A DNA stretch of 64,000 nt from Stenotrophomonas sp. 57 (GTDB taxonomy: Bacteria; Pseudomonadota; Gammaproteobacteria; Xanthomonadales; Xanthomonadaceae), in NCBI RefSeq assembly GCF_030291075.1, contig NZ_CP127407.1:1176001-1240000 (forward strand), read 5' to 3'. The notes under the pieces are model-generated. The model made no database searches, was not told where the DNA came from, and worked only from the letters and a program-made list of their open reading frames with translations. The stretch's first letter is position 1; every line of letters starts with the position of its first letter. A program made the position numbers and the translations under genes. Positions 63,858-64,000 of this stretch are shown one piece after another.

Positions 63858-64000
63858 ATGACTGCCCGTTGTTGGTGGGCTGGTACATGCTCCCTTCCTG
63901 ATAGGTAGGCAAGAGACAAGCTCAAAGGACAGGCTGGTCAACTTCTCTCCGGAACCTGCCAAGCGAGCGTCTCTGGTTCTGCTTGTGGGAGGCATCTGGC
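63858..64000. repeat. Right end: intergenic segment like that at 55311
   Basis: Contains ATGCTCCCTTCCTGATAGGT, AAGAGACAAGCTCAAAGGAC and GAACCTGCCAAG, similar to 55340-55440. No gene is seen; the array probably continues past the window. Confidence 0.5.

Noticed and set aside
45752..64000. CRISPR array
   Set aside because: The repeats are irregularly spaced, few, and match a tRNA end and palindromes; there are no cas genes.
45752..64000. A type VI secretion cluster feeding the RHS proteins
   Set aside because: No VgrG, PAAR, Hcp, EagR or Tss gene is seen in the window, and the RHS proteins start with signal peptides.

Overview
The window looks like a chromosomal segment of a Stenotrophomonas species (S. 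maltophilia complex), a gammaproteobacterium of the Xanthomonadaceae. This rests on the very high GC and strong GC3 bias of the core genes, many GTAG-type palindromic repeats between genes (the SMAG repeats known from S. maltophilia), and housekeeping proteins and gene orders typical of Xanthomonadaceae. This is judged by eye; no database search was run.

Positions 1 to about 45,700 are ordinary core chromosome. From the left: the end of a min locus (minD start, minC) with an acetyltransferase; a DesK/NarL-type two-component system; an SRPBCC protein; a six-gene reverse-strand operon (SPFH membrane protein, ribbon-helix-helix protein, DUF4177, alpha/beta hydrolase, PH-domain protein, M15 peptidase); purT; a nuclease-like phosphodiesterase; bpt; an EF-hand protein; a sigma factor fused to a membrane domain; lipid and CoA enzymes (tesB, enoyl-CoA hydratase, a YbgC-type thioesterase); a periplasmic copper chaperone; uvrA; the rplU-rpmA-obgE ribosome block; rpsT; and the conserved murJ-ribF-ileS-lspA-ispH run. 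Then come an M61 peptidase with a lysoplasmalogenase, a FecI/FecR/TonB-receptor set, an autotransporter with a ClpP-like passenger segment, and a D-lactate dehydrogenase.

At 45,752 a tRNA-Thr(CGT) gene marks a sharp change. From there to the end of the window the DNA is accessory, with lower GC and irregular codon use. It is a tandem array of cassettes. Each cassette begins with a copy of the 3' part of this tRNA gene (47,606; 57,486; a decayed one at 59,874; 60,931; 62,680). Four of these five copies are followed by a terminator; GTAG palindromes and a very short RHS protein follow within about 240 bp at three of them (57,486; 60,931; 62,680), as they do at the intact tRNA. The RHS proteins have a signal peptide and about 110 residues of RHS core ending at a DPDG motif, then a variable C-terminal domain. 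Most are followed at once by a small gene whose start overlaps the RHS stop codon, the arrangement expected for a polymorphic toxin and its immunity protein.

The array is damaged and mosaic. Copy A (46,035) and copy C (57,728) look intact. Copy B (53,617) has lost its 5' end to a roughly 6-kb insert carrying a tyrosine integrase and small regulators, and is frameshifted at a G-rich tract. Copy E (61,164) has one nonsense codon. Copy F (62,919) is truncated. There are also a toxin tail stranded beside an IS3-family element that sits in the loop of a hairpin, a lipoprotein that seems to carry an RHS-type toxin tail, and several orphan immunity-like genes. I regard this tRNA-anchored mini-RHS toxin/immunity array as the most interesting part of the window.
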